The position numbers were made by a program, and so were the translations under genes. From Chaunax sp. Z400 (Eukaryota; Chordata; Actinopteri; Lophiiformes; Chaunacidae): a stretch of DNA of 64,000 nt. Numbering within the stretch: the first letter of the stretch is position 1; each line of letters begins with the position of its first letter. A model generated the notes under the pieces. It saw only the letters and a list, made by a program, of their open reading frames with translations, was not told the origin of the DNA and did not search any database. The stretch covers positions 10,836,018-10,900,017 of the forward strand of contig CM075197.1 of NCBI GenBank assembly GCA_037577475.1, given 5' to 3'. Shown here in pieces: positions 47,400 through 58,889 of this stretch.

Positions 47400-49300
47400 A
47401 AAATTCCTCCTAATACTTATTTTCTGACTTTGCTATGATGGCTGCAGGATAGCTAATTTGTCCACTGCCTCCTTTTATTTTCTTGCATTATGTTTTCATC
47501 TCTGGCTCGAATGAAATATGGCATATTAATAATTGCACACCCACATACTTGCTGCTGAACATGTAGCTCACAGCTCACCTCAGTCTGTGAGGTGAAAAAT
47601 AACAGGATTTTATGGCTATGGCTTTGAAAAGTTCTGCATTTATGCACCATAATCCCAATTATTAGAGACTTGCTGAGGAGTTTCAGAGGAAATGTGGGAT
47701 AATTTAGCAAAGGCACAGCCGTAGAAAAACACTCTCACTGTACCTTCAATGCATGAGCGCACAAGAAAATCAAAAAAGAACAAAAGAAATGCAAGAAATT
47801 CTAAATGATAAGTTTCAGTATGTTGATAGATGAGGCATTTGTGTCTTTATATGACGCATCAAAGTTTTTAGAACACTTTCTTCCCTGCATGTACTCATAC
47901 TTTATAGCTCTTAGTGTAATCATAGATAATGGAGATTATTTTTTATTTCATTCAAACAAATTCTTAGAGTCTGCTAATTCAGCTTAGAATAACTGCAGCA
48001 ATTGAGGAAATATTGAGAATGACTTCTGTATGCTTTTCACCTGACAGATACTTTACAGGCAAATACTCTAAAAGGAAGAAATGAAAATACGATTTTCCCA
48101 AAATACAGCATCTGTGCCCTGCAAAGAAGGAACACAAGACTTCCTGAAAATATTTTTGGGAATGACGACACAATGACGTAAGCCTATGAAATGAGATTCA
48201 GGTCAATCTGCCCTTCAGAGAATTCTTCCTAGTGTCCGATTAGCTCAGCGAAGTGGCTTCTTAAAGTCTTACATACAGTAACACTGACACAAAGGAAAAT
48301 TCCCCGCCTTCCTGGAAAGATACCAAAAACAGAAGTAGTTTTTTTGCAATAACAACAACAAGGAAGATTTAGTACTGCAATAAAAAGATATCATTGTGTA
48401 CAAAAAATAAAAAATAAATAAAAATAGGTTACCTTTGTGCCCTGTAGCGAATGTGACAATGATCATTTTAACCATTTTGCAGAGCAAGCTGTTAAAATAA
48501 AGCCACAAGTTATGGAAAGCAAAAAGCCTCAATTATTCTAACAAGTCAAAACTATGATTGACTTACAAGAAAAAAAGCAACATATTCTCTAAATGTTCAT
48601 TCAGCTGCAGAGCCGTGACGTTGGAATTCATTTAAATGTAAATATAACATGACTGAAAAATCCTGCTAATCAAATAGATTGAAAATGAATGTTTATTACT
48701 GAAAAATGAACACATGAAAGAAATTTGCCAGTTGTTATAAAGATTCAGGCTGAAATTGAAGGGATTCTACACCTCAAAGCTTAAAGGAGCGTAAGCCGAT
48801 AGGAAATGGAAATGCATAATGTGTTTGCATGACTGAGAAAAATCATTAGTTGCATTTGAAGTGAATTTGAATTGACTTGAAAGCTATGCCAAAGAATTTC
48901 AATCGAAAGAGGGAGGAGAGGCCAGTGAATGCTGAAGGGGAAAAAAACAGACTAATGTATAATACGAAGCAGGGATGATGATTTTATTATCCAACTTTAT
49001 TGGAACAACAAAAACTAAAGTGATGACTTTATGAATAATATATTAATCTGAAAGCAATCCTTAACCATGAGATAGAAAAAGAGATTGCAGATGACAGGAA
49101 TCAGTAAAACAACAGTATAATATAAAAAAAAAGGATGACATCATCAACACCATAACGAATGAAATATCAAATAGAATGAGAGACACGACACAGTGATAAA
49201 TAAAAACACAATAGTGTCAAGTCAATACTAAAGGTTATCTCAGGGAACTTTCCAGTAGAGCAGGTCTAGCCTAACAATTAGAGTTAGAGACTGAATAGGA
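47400..49300. other. Intergenic, no gene seen
   Basis: A CCTGATGAAGGC motif at 47354-47365 resembles that in the array units. No gene recognised. Confidence 0.45.
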
Positions 49301-49304
49301 TGAT

Positions 49305-49625
49305 GTCATAGACTGTATTAACAGTGAACTGGTCTTCCGGGTCTGAGTGACGCCATTGCAGAATTTATTTAATCCTGCATTCTTTTGCCTGAACAGCAGG
49401 GGGCGACTCCACTGGTTCTAAGAAGTTTAACTGTATGTAAGATCATGAGAAATGACTCTACTTCATTGATTTATTACCCCAGTAAACACTTTCCTTATGG
49501 GTTTATGGTCTCGATCATTATTTCAAGTCTTCTTCAACACAGGATGAAGCTCATTTTGTACATTATGGTCCCATTTAGAGTAAAATAGACATTAAAACAG
49601 GGTATGCTTTAGGGCTGTGGCTACC
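49305..49625 (+). repeat. Interspersed teleost repeat
   Basis: Phrases ACTGGTCTTCCGGGTCTG, CAGCAGGGGGCGACTCCACT, TTATGGGTTTATGGTCTCGA and CAGGGTATGCTTTAGGGC in one order are typical of a repeat widespread in teleosts. Class not determined. Confidence 0.65.
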
Positions 49626-49629
49626 TTGA

Positions 49630-50885
49630 GACAGACAAGTCCCAGCCTTCGCATATTCTCGGTTTTCAGTCTTCAGCTCTATCATTTTGTACAAGCAGTC
49701 ACGTCTGGCTCCAAAAAAAACCCCAACAACAACAAAACAGCCCATCTCTTGATACTGATCAAAAAAGATTGATTAGCCTTAGTTTATAGTCTGGAAGATC
49801 ATGAGATCGTGAATCAAATGTTCACACAGATTGTCTCCCATCTCATATCTTTGGTTGAGAGTCTATATAATTTTGTGGTAACAACAAAAAAACAACAACG
49901 CAGAGAGAAACACGGAGAATCTTTCTGTGGAAGTTGATCATAAAAGGCACCAAAGGAAAAGAGAAGGCATCTCTATACCACATGTAACTGTTCAGGTAGT
50001 GTGCATTCATGTGATCAGAAATAGCTTTGCACTTGTGCTAATTTGCCTCTGAAGTGTCTCACAGAGGTGCATGTTTCCCAGGGGGCACTTATACTGTTGC
50101 CAAGGGGTACCTGAAAAGATTGTGTAAGTAGCTAAACTAACTGAGAAGGTGAGTGTGTTGAAATTACTGCTTTTTTATTCATTGCTGATCAGGAGTGCAA
50201 TAATAATCATTATAGGTAATAAAAGGAAGCATCATTTTATCTTAACGTTTTAATAGGTTGATGATCTCATCTCCTCGAGCTTATTTTCTCAAGGTAACTA
50301 AATAGTTGGGATCTTGAGAATACAGCATTAAAAAGGTTGGTAAACAGTGACGCAGTAATAAGGTCACAGGTCACTATTGCAGTCTGAAGCCAGCATCATC
50401 AAGTGTTTAAATAGGATTAGGAAGTGTCCCATGTTTAAAGTAAGCTGTATATGATCTGCTGTGCATTATCACCACCATCTGACCTCATATTCACCAGCGA
50501 CGCAGACAATCTGAGCTTTATGACCCTATTCTTACAGGGCAGACATGTTATGACACGTTAGGATCTGTGGGAGTCATGATAATATTATTAGTCAAGGTAC
50601 GAGAGTTATGCACAAATCATCTTAACGGATACTTCAGCACTACTTGAAAGCTTGAGAGGTGTCTATTAAAATTTAAAATTAAAAGCTAAACTTAAAAGTT
50701 TTGCAGGAGTTTTGGCCTTTTTAGACTTTCTCTCTTCTCCAAACTCCTTCGCTGCTTCTATAGTATTGTACAAAAAAAGTTCCAAAACAGGTTTTCATGG
50801 TAAAAGTTTTAAAACACCTCATTAGATTGACAGTTGAGCGCTAAGCCCGAACAATCCTTCACATCTGTTAAGCTTGCCTGATCAA
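49630..50885. other. Intergenic, no gene seen
   Basis: No gene or repeat recognised. Confidence 0.4.
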
Positions 50886-50889
50886 TACC

Positions 50890-51075
50890 CCACCCCTCCA
50901 TAGAGTTAAGTGGAAATCAGTTCAGTCGTTAATTAATTAGGGAAAATTTCTACGTTAACAAAAACAGAAAAAGCTCCTGGATCCGCCCCTTTATCCTGCA
51001 CCAAAATGTAATGGGTTCTTTTCTGGCTGATGTTCCAACCTTCCACCAAGTCAGTCCTGATGACAAAGAAACAAA
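50890..51075 (-). repeat. Interspersed repeat family R1, copy 2
   Basis: The reverse complement shows the R1 phrases: CCATTACATTTTGGTGCAGG, GGGGCGGATCCAGGAGC and a TTTGTTTGTTTG run. Confidence 0.65.
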
Positions 51076-51079
51076 CAAA

Positions 51080-52490
51080 CAAATCAACAAACAAACTAGA
51101 AGGACACTTAGAACGGGCATACTTTCACCAAAAAAAATTAAATTAATTGCACCTGGTACCTGCTACTACTTCCTTAGTATTTCCAAGTACTTAGTTGAGC
51201 AGATACGAAAAGATCACATGAAACATTACAGACCACTGATTGGACAATTTCCTGTTTTCTAGTTTGTTCAAAAATGGCTGCTCCTTTCTAGCTGATTATA
51301 AATCCATGATAATCCATATATTATCACCAAATATCGCGTTTCATCTTTCAATCAACTCTTTAATTGAACTTTCTTTACCATTGTGAGAACCCTGACTATG
51401 GTCATTCAGTAATGACATGGATAGCTTTACTGTTGGTGGTCAGATCAGACCATTTCCTTTATTCACCCACAAACATAGACCAAGATGAAGATGGGTCATT
51501 GTTATTTAACCATACAAAGATGTTGGGAATACAGATAACATTTCACCCTCAGGTGAGATGAAGACTTGACTGGAAGCTGAGTTGAGCATGTTGTCATATC
51601 TGTTGGGAGATTGCTTGGAATTTAAAAAACATAAGTTTGTCTTAAACACAAAGTGTGAGTTCAGCATCTGGATCCAAAGTGACACTGGAGACAGTGTTTC
51701 AGTCGTGTCTAGACATTTTTTGATTTAAAGAAAAAGTTGTGTTCATAAACCAAGTATAGACATCTGTGGTCTCTTTGAGCCTCTGGTAAGGAGCCCACAG
51801 ATCATATGTTCTCTATGCCTGCAGTGTATACAGTGTGTATATACAGTGTGTGTATACAGTATGTGTGTACAGTGAACCTCTGGACACACACAGGAATTCA
51901 TGAGCTTCATGAAAGAACAGATTTGTCAGTTGAAGTCATACTTGGCCGATGTTTACATAAATCTGACCGGCTGCAAAACGCTGCCTGTGAAGGTGAAGAT
52001 GTTACAACAACACACACATATATATTCTGTCCATACACAGAGTCTCATGCCTCACATTCCTGCCCCAGCGCTAGTTTTCAATGCTAAGTCCCTCCGTTAA
52101 TCTAATTAGTTGCCTCTGTAACAGCATGTTGTACGCAGACAGAGGAAGGGTGGGCTTTAAGATTGACATATTGACCTACAATCCAAAGATGTCAACACTG
52201 CACAGGCATGTTGTACAGTTAAGTCCAGTCCACCATTATTAACTTTAACCAAGGAGAGTCTTGATCTGCCTGCATGGTTTAAACAGGCCACAGGTAAAAA
52301 GGCTTAGGTGAGCTAACTGCACTTAGAATCTCTGGAAGGTTTCCATCATGCAGTAAACATACCATAAATGACCTGATCGGACATGTGTTCCACCTTTTCT
52401 TTCAAATATTACACACAATCTTACAAGCTTCTAAATCATCTGACTAAACATTTTCAGCACACTGCTAAGCAGCAATTTGTAACCCTCCTC
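51080..52490. other. Intergenic, no gene seen
   Basis: No gene recognised. A short GTATACAGTGTGTGTATACAG-like tract lies at 51825-51872. Confidence 0.4.
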
Positions 52491-52499
52491 TCTTTGAGA

Positions 52500-53240
52500 A
52501 AATGTTCCCTGAAAGAGAGGGGGGTTACAATTTAAGGGGAAAGCTAAATTTAAAGACTCAGAGTATCCGTATGACAATGACAAGTTTTTGTGTTTCTATC
52601 TGTGGAGGGAAATTGTGGAACAGACTAAGTGTGGATCTAAAGCAATGTCTAAACATAATCCAGTTTAAAAAGAAATATAAAGACATTATTTTCACGAGGT
52701 ACAGGGATGAGGAGGGCTAAGTTAATCACAGGGGTGTGCTGTTATGTGTAAATATGTAGATTTGTTGGTATGAATTATTTTGGTTTATGAGTAATTTATT
52801 GTATATTGTACATATTATATATTGGTGTACGCATAGTTTGTTGTATATTGTATATAGTATATATTGTAGGAATAGTTTATTGTATATTGTACATATTATA
52901 TAGTGGTGTATGAATAGTTTATTTTATATTGTATAAATAATATAATTATTGGTATATAAATAGTTATTGTATATTGTATAAATAATATATATATTGACAT
53001 ATGAATAGTTTATTATATATTGTATATATTATATATAAAGAGGGGTAGGATTATATAAGTTTACACTTCCTCCTACTCCTTTTTGTGCATGTAAATTGTG
53101 CGGTATAAATGTTGGCAGATGCAATGTATTGTCTTTTGGTTTTGTTTATCTGGGTTTTTGTTTGTTTGTTTGTTTGTTGTTTTATTTTTTACATGTTCGA
53201 AATAAAGAGAAATCAAATCAAATTAAATCAAAGCAGATTT
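52500..53240 (+). mobile_element. 5'-truncated LINE: end of reverse transcriptase and 3' UTR
   Basis: An open frame to 52720 reads YNLRGKLNLK..TQSIR.., then SICGGKLWNRLSVDLKQC..IIQFKKKYKDII, the C-terminal signature of many animal non-LTR reverse transcriptases. The 3' UTR follows: an AT-rich tandem repeat at 52735-53035, TACACTTCCTCCTACTCCTT, a (GTTT)n run, ATGTTCGAAATAAAG and a short (AATCA)n tail. Structure and tail fit a recently retroposed 3' fragment of about 0.7 kb. Confidence 0.75.
52735..53035. repeat. AT-rich tandem repeat of about 60 bp in the LINE 3' UTR
   Basis: Four to five diverged units around GAATAGTTTATTGTATATTG and TATTATATATTGGTGTA. Confidence 0.75.
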
Positions 53241-53249
53241 GTGATTTGA

Positions 53250-55215
53250 TGATCCTGATGGCTGGCCTTCTTCTCATTGTGGTTCCCAACCACAGACTAT
53301 TAGAACTAATAACTGCGGTCTGCTTTAAGATGTCAGCTCCCTCCTCCAGCCTACATTCTGTTAAAGAGGCTTAGCCATTGTCCTGTCCTCCTTTACAATC
53401 AGACTGCCCTCAAAACCTCAGATAATCAATGTGCAGCAAATCATCGACCCCAATTCCAAACTAATGTGACATACGAAGAAGTCAATCAGTCGTAATTAAG
53501 TTGATTTAGCAAAATAAATATAATTTTCATAGTAAATGGATAAAGTACATTCATCTTACTGTCATCATTATCCTAAAAACTCAGGTAATTCCCAATTAAT
53601 GACCCTCATTCCCATTTTAATCTGAATTAATGAGTTGGAGATAATATATGACAGGATAGATATTTAATAACTAATAATAAATAATGATAGCCATTAAAGA
53701 TGCAGTTGTATTAATGAGATTATGCACATTATCACACTTTCAATAGCATTTCAAGGAGATTACTGCGAAACCGGTTGCTAATTTAGCAATTTATAGCCAT
53801 GCTAGTTGTGTAGCAGTATAAGGCTGAAATATATTAACGTTTATGGATGGCCATGAAATTCTGCACAGACATTCATCGAGCAGAGGATGAAGCTCCAGTT
53901 TTAGCTCCAGTGCCGTGTACAGCATGATGTGATGGTACCATCTCGACTCTGCCTCCCTTGAAAACATAGAATATTAGTAAAAAAAATATTCAAGATAATA
54001 ATAGACAGCGTGAGAACGCAAGGTAAGTAAAAAAAAAATGGAAAAGAAATGCATGAATTAAATAAGGACAAAGAATGAAACAATGACAAAAATATATCAA
54101 CTAGATAACATCACTTAAATAAATAAAGACAAATCTTATTCTTTATTCTTTGTAAGATGACTAGAGGTGATTCAGGTCTTCTGTGCAGGTTTTGCATGTT
54201 TCCCTTGTGTCAGGGTCAAACTGCTCAAATCAGTGGCTGACTTTGAAGTTTTGAAAGATGAATGGTTGGATAATTTGCAGAACTGACACCAGAATGTCTG
54301 CTTACCAAACTTCCCATTTGTGTGTGTCCCGCTTCCGAATAGGCTAATCCGAGATCCTCTCTTTAGATCAACGTTTTCCACACGCGGAGGCCAAATCGAT
54401 TTTAAACCACTGTAGATGTAGATGTCTGATCTTTCATCTATCATTTATAGATTAGAGATATGAATGATGAAAACAATAAGGCAAGGCACAGTTTAATATT
54501 GTCTCCAAGTCTAAACAAATTGTTCCAAACCCTTTTCACCTCAAGGACCACTAAACGTACACAAATTATTTTTAATTACAGGCCCCCTCTTGATAAAATC
54601 TTGTCCCCGGGCCCCCCATATATTAGAATTTTGGTTTTAGATGATTTAGTACATTTTGTATAGTTGGAATTATGGGGAAAATAAATAATTACATGTTTTG
54701 CTGGTACCCTGCAACCCCCACCCCTGGTGTTTTGAAATCCATTGTCCTAAACCCTCATCAGTTCATGTCTTTCATACTTCAGATACTGGTTTGTGAGGAT
54801 TTTAATTCCCTGGGTCCAAGGTAGAAGTAAGAACTGCAGTATATAAGGCATGAAGTCAAGGGCAACTGGGCCTGCTATTTGTTGTTTCCTCAGCCTAAGG
54901 CGAAACGTTATCAGAACCAAACTTCAGGTTCAGTTTGATTTTGCACTTCTATATATGTGACTAGTGTTCATCAGGTTAATTACTGTGCCGCAGGCCCTCC
55001 CACATTGACTGTGGGTCTCTCACAGCAAGGGTGCCAAGGCCATACTGTGAAGCTCAGACACAAATAGAGCATGTAATTTAGAAATACTGTGCAGTTAAAG
55101 CTGAAAGTGAACAAGAATGCCATGTGACAAGAAATGTGTAGCTGACGGAACAACAAGTTCATCTATGATTTTTGATACAAAAAGAACAACGTTTTGAACA
55201 TGTAACAGCTGTAAC
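53250..55215. other. Intergenic, no gene seen
   Basis: Holds a minus-strand fragment of the teleost repeat also seen at 60575 (53825-53895: GGCCATGAAATTCTGCACAG). No gene recognised. Confidence 0.45.
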
Positions 55216-55218
55216 ATA

Positions 55219-55923
55219 ACATAACATCTGCAATATGAAAAAAAATCTTTGAATTTGAATTTGACAAAAACAAAAGTCAATACATGAGGCTGATTCTTCC
55301 TATGAAATTATTGATATTGTGTTTTAGGGAATATTTTGATGACTTAATACTAAAAAAAGTTGAGGTTTTATTGAAAAGCCATCTGTTACAGCCATCTGTT
55401 ACAGCCATCTGTAACAGATGTAACAGCTGTAACAGGTGTAACAGATGTAACAACTGTAACAGGTGCAACAGATGTAACAGCTGTAACAGATGTAACAGCT
55501 GTAACAGGTGTAACAGATGTAACAGGTGTAGCAGCTGTAACAGATGTAACAGATGTAACAGATGTAACAGGTGTAACAGATGTAACAGATGTAACAGGTG
55601 TAACAGATGTAACAGGTGTAACAGATGTAACAGATGTAGCAGCTGAAACAGGTGTAACAGATGTAACAGATGTAACAGGTGTAACAGATGTAACAGATGT
55701 AGCAGCTGAAACAGGTGTAACAGATGTAACAGGTGTAACAGGTGTAACAGGTGTAACAGGTTGGCTCTCCAATAAAACCTGAACTTTTTTAGTATTAAGT
55801 CATCAAAATATCCCCTAAAACACAATACCAATAATTTTATAGGAAGAATCAGCCTCATGTATTGACTTTTGTTTTTGTCAAATTCAAATTCAAAGATTTT
55901 TTTTCATATTGCAGATGTTATGT
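55219..55923. mobile_element. Fold-back element with a 9-bp minisatellite core
   Basis: Left arm about 55219-55375 and right arm about 55767-55923 are inverted copies, identical over long runs; both begin ACATAACATCTGCAATATG when read inward. Between them lie about 40 units of a 9-mer (TGTAACAGA/G/C variants). No transposase frame is present. The mirror-image arms explain why similar peptides can be read on both strands. No clear target duplication was found at the outer edges, so this may be a fold-back or MITE-type element, or a palindromic duplication. Confidence 0.8.
55383..55760. repeat. 9-bp minisatellite TGTAACAG(A/G/C)
   Basis: Units TGTAACAGA, TGTAACAGG and TGTAACAGC, with TGTAGCAGC and TGAAACAGG variants. 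A larger period is visible: the block GTAGCAGCTGAAACAGGTGT recurs at about 55635 and 55698. The first units (55383-55410) run in the opposite orientation (ATCTGTTACAGCC), forming a local inversion. Confidence 0.95.
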
Positions 55924-55924
55924 G

Positions 55925-56340
55925 TTGAGGAGTGTTTGAAATATTCTTGAAACATTGAAATATTCTCCAACAGTCACATTAGATTTTGACCATTGTTCAG
56001 TATGGTGGTGTCAACAGGATCAACAGTGATCTCACACGCAAAACCAGCGTCTCACATGGAGCTAAAACGCGACCAGCAGGTCGTCTCCTCAGCTAAATGC
56101 AGGCGTCCTGAGGGTTTAGAGGGATAAGCCCGATCAAATCCTTCCAGATTGATCTTTCACACTGTCTGCCCAGGAGGCTGCATGACCTCTAGGACAAGGC
56201 ACGGAGGGGAGGGCAGCAGTGGGTGGGGTAATGGGAACAAGGATCTCTGGAGTCAGGGCAGGGAGGAGGGGAGAAGCTACTGGTTTGGTGGAGAAGTTTG
56301 GCTGACCTTTTCCGGTGACCATGTGACTGGTAAGAGGAGG
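55925..56340. other. Intergenic, upstream flank of pde6h
   Basis: No gene seen. GC content rises toward 56200-56340, next to the probable pde6h promoter. Confidence 0.5.
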
Positions 56341-56346
56341 TCATGG

Positions 56347-56370
56347 GGATTAGAGATGCAGATATAAAAG
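56347..56370 (+). promoter_or_regulatory. Probable pde6h promoter (CRX-type site and TATA box)
   Basis: GGATTA at 56347-56352 matches the core bound by the photoreceptor homeodomain factors CRX and OTX. TATAAAAG follows at 56363-56370, placing a transcription start near 56393. Confidence 0.55.
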
Positions 56371-56392
56371 CACAACACAGACGATACACCAA

Positions 56393-56466
56393 ACAACTCA
56401 AGAAGAAGAAAGACGCAGCTCGGAACAGAGACCGGCGGAGGCTTCTTGGGATATCTGTGACAACAG
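56393..56466 (+). other. Probable noncoding first exon of pde6h
   Basis: Starts about 30 bases after the TATA box and ends at donor CAACAG|GTGAAA (56466). The matching acceptor is CATCAG at 57665, two bases before the start codon. Inferred from signals only. Confidence 0.5.
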
Positions 56467-56469
56467 GTG

Positions 56470-57665
56470 AAAATCAACTCTACACCTGCAGCAACCTTAA
56501 TGGGATGACTACCTCGTGAAATGATTCAGTGTACCTTAACTATAACAGCAGCAGCTTCTACAGTATGAGTGATGTTTCTTTTGTAACGAATTGGTAACTA
56601 CTTTTAGGTTGGTGAGAATTAAGATGATGATAAGGATGATTTTAATGAATGTATGTATAAACTATTACCTGATATAGGAACAGCTTGACTGACAAGAGCG
56701 ATGGGTTTGTTCTCGAGTGTAAAAGAAAAGGAATGACTGAGAGCTTTTAAGGTTTCTAGTTACTATGTTGTTTGCAAAGTGGTTTGATGCTTCAATTCAA
56801 ATTATTTAAATGGATAAAAAGTGATAGAAATGAAGACATTGTACATGTTAAAGTACATATAGTCAAAGTCAGGAATGCAACAGTTGAAAGCAAAGAAAGG
56901 CATGACTAGAACCTTAAAGGAGAGAACAGGTGTGTGTAAAGAGGATTGACTTGAAGGGCAACAATCACACCAACAGATGGCTAATAACACGTTTGGCAGC
57001 TCCACAGCTCAGCTCTGGCACAGTTTCACAGATCTCAGCAGAAAGATAGATCCTGTCCATGGGCAGTCTAGTGGTCCGCTGGTGCTGATGCAGATGAGTG
57101 GAGTTACATAACGTGCCAAACAAGGGTGTTTTCCACTTCTGTCAAATTGCCTTGATAGGATTAACAGTGTCAGCAGTCAGAGGAGGGCTCAGGCAGGATA
57201 CTGCTTAAGATCAGATCTGAGATGAGGACAAGGACAGACGGCACAGAAAACAACACTAGGAGACGTGTTGTCATACGTCATAATCGATGCAGCCTGGCTA
57301 TAGCGTGAAAGAACATAGAAGTTACTGATGATGTGACTGTAATAGTTAACGATCTGTCTCAGAGTTTAATAGCTAAATTATATCTGCTAATGTTAAATTT
57401 CGAGGTTAAGAGTAGAGGTTGCTTTTCCCATTGCACATGGCATCCCTGTTGTTCGAGAAGGGCAATTAGTCTGCTGCAGATCAGGGTGGGATTAGAGCTA
57501 ACCTGGCTAATCTGATTGGCATTGATCTGAAAGGAAACAGGATTAACAGAGGGCAGCGGGGGTGAGGGGGGACTACAGAGAGGAAGAAGCCATGAGTGAA
57601 AACTGTGATCTCTGAGGAAACACGTGGTATGAAAATGTCTTCTGTTGTTTGGTCACCCTCATCAG
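56470..57665 (+). other. Probable first intron of pde6h
   Basis: About 1.2 kb between the noncoding exon and the coding exon. No other gene recognised inside. Confidence 0.45.
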
Positions 57666-57667
57666 AA

Positions 57668-58008
57668 ATGAACGCCAACCCCCCTGCAGGAAGCGCCCTG
57701 GCCCCTGGTGGCTCCACTTGTCCCACCACACCAAAGAAGGGACCACCCAAATTCAAGCAGAGGCAGACCCGCACGTTCAAGAGCAAGGCCCCCAAACCCG
57801 GCCAGAAGGGGTAAGTATCAGATGCAAACAATCAAATCAGGTCATCTACCAGGACCTGAGACACTCACCTCTTTGTTTCCTCTCCTCCAGCTTTGGTGAC
57901 GACATCCCCGGCATGGAGGGTCTCGGAACAGACATCACAGTGGTGTGCCCATGGGAAGCCTTTGGCGACATGGAGCTCAGCGACTTGGCCAAATATGGCA
58001 TCATTTAA
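57668..58008 (+). CDS. pde6h: Cone cGMP phosphodiesterase inhibitory gamma subunit
   Basis: Two coding exons, 57668-57810 and 57891-58008, with donor AAGGG|GTAAGT and acceptor CTCCAG; 86 residues (human PDE6H 83, PDE6G 87). Order: short variable N-terminus, [20 protein letters not shown] with the polycationic transducin/PDE-binding region (about 20-47), then [24 protein letters not shown] and the C-terminal LAKYGII that plugs the catalytic site. Family knowledge: it inhibits PDE6 alpha'2 in cone outer segments until activated transducin pulls it away, and so sets the light response. The start was chosen because ATG 57668 lies two bases after a good acceptor and MNANPP fits fish pde6h; in-frame ATGs further upstream are intronic. 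Cone rather than rod type is favoured by the N-terminus and by linkage to mgp, as in human 12p. ATTAAA at 58436 and AATAAA at 58875 are candidate poly(A) signals. Confidence 0.95.
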
Positions 58009-58009
58009 T

Positions 58010-58880
58010 TCTGCTGCCTCCTGCCTTCCTTGCCTGCCTGTACCTCTCCTGTCTAATCCTCTCCACCCTGCCTTCTCTCCACCTCAGCTTGGCGCGCCAT
58101 GATAAGGCTGCCAGCAAACCCCCTAATGCCCTCTCGTCTATCTACCTCATGCATCCCTCCACTAAGTGGGTGGAAAGCATAATAATGCTCTTATTTTTAT
58201 AGTGTCATTACTATTATATGATACTGTTTATAGTAAATATACTTGAAATGAGAAGACGAGAAAAATAACTCCACATACCTTACTCCCTTTTCCCTTCATC
58301 CATCTATGATGTCTACTCCTGACTCCTCCTCACTCCTCAGTTGGACCTCCCTCTCTCCCTCTGCCACTCCTATCCTACGGCAATGGACGCAAGGACACTA
58401 GTCGAAACTTAACTTGTATTTGCTTCTAGCTGCCTATTAAAATGTAAATATTTTGTTCTCAGTGCTGAACTGTTTTACCTTGTCTTCCGTCCTCCCTTTT
58501 GTACTTCCTCCCTCTTTTACTTTGCATTGTATTTTCTACTCCTTATGCACAAGGTTACTGTGAACACCAAGGGATGCAAGGAGAGCATGAAATATGCTAT
58601 AGCGGTGAAAACTACAATGCACTTTCACTTGATCATGGAGGACGAACTCCCTTTTATCCCATCAGTCTCTCTCCTTGCTGCTATCTGAACCTGCATCCCT
58701 CCTTAGAGGAAACAGAAGCATATATGTTTTTTGTTGCAGACACAGTGCTACAGAAGATGTACTGTGAACTGTTATGTCCTGAGCCGCAGTAAAATTGTTT
58801 ATTTTTAGTACTTATGTTGTCTGTCGTTTTTTCTGTTACTTATTAAAAGCTGAAAAAAAGGATGCTCAGTTTGAAATAAA
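58010..58880 (+). other. pde6h 3' UTR and downstream flank
   Basis: Pyrimidine-rich sequence after the stop codon, with ATTAAA at 58436-58441 and AATAAA at 58875-58880. Which signal is used cannot be told. Confidence 0.45.
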
Positions 58881-58889
58881 ACAGAAGTA

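Noticed and set aside
55383..55760. Possible CRISPR-like array
   Set aside because: Units are 9 bp with no unique spacers, and the genome is eukaryotic.
55277..55858. 193-codon Leu/His-rich frame and a Val-Thr-rich sister frame
   Set aside because: They are readings of the 9-bp minisatellite and its inverted arms in different frames.
57596..57667. Upstream in-frame ATGs extending pde6h by 24 codons
   Set aside because: They fall before a good splice acceptor at 57664-57665, and the extension is unlike any family member.
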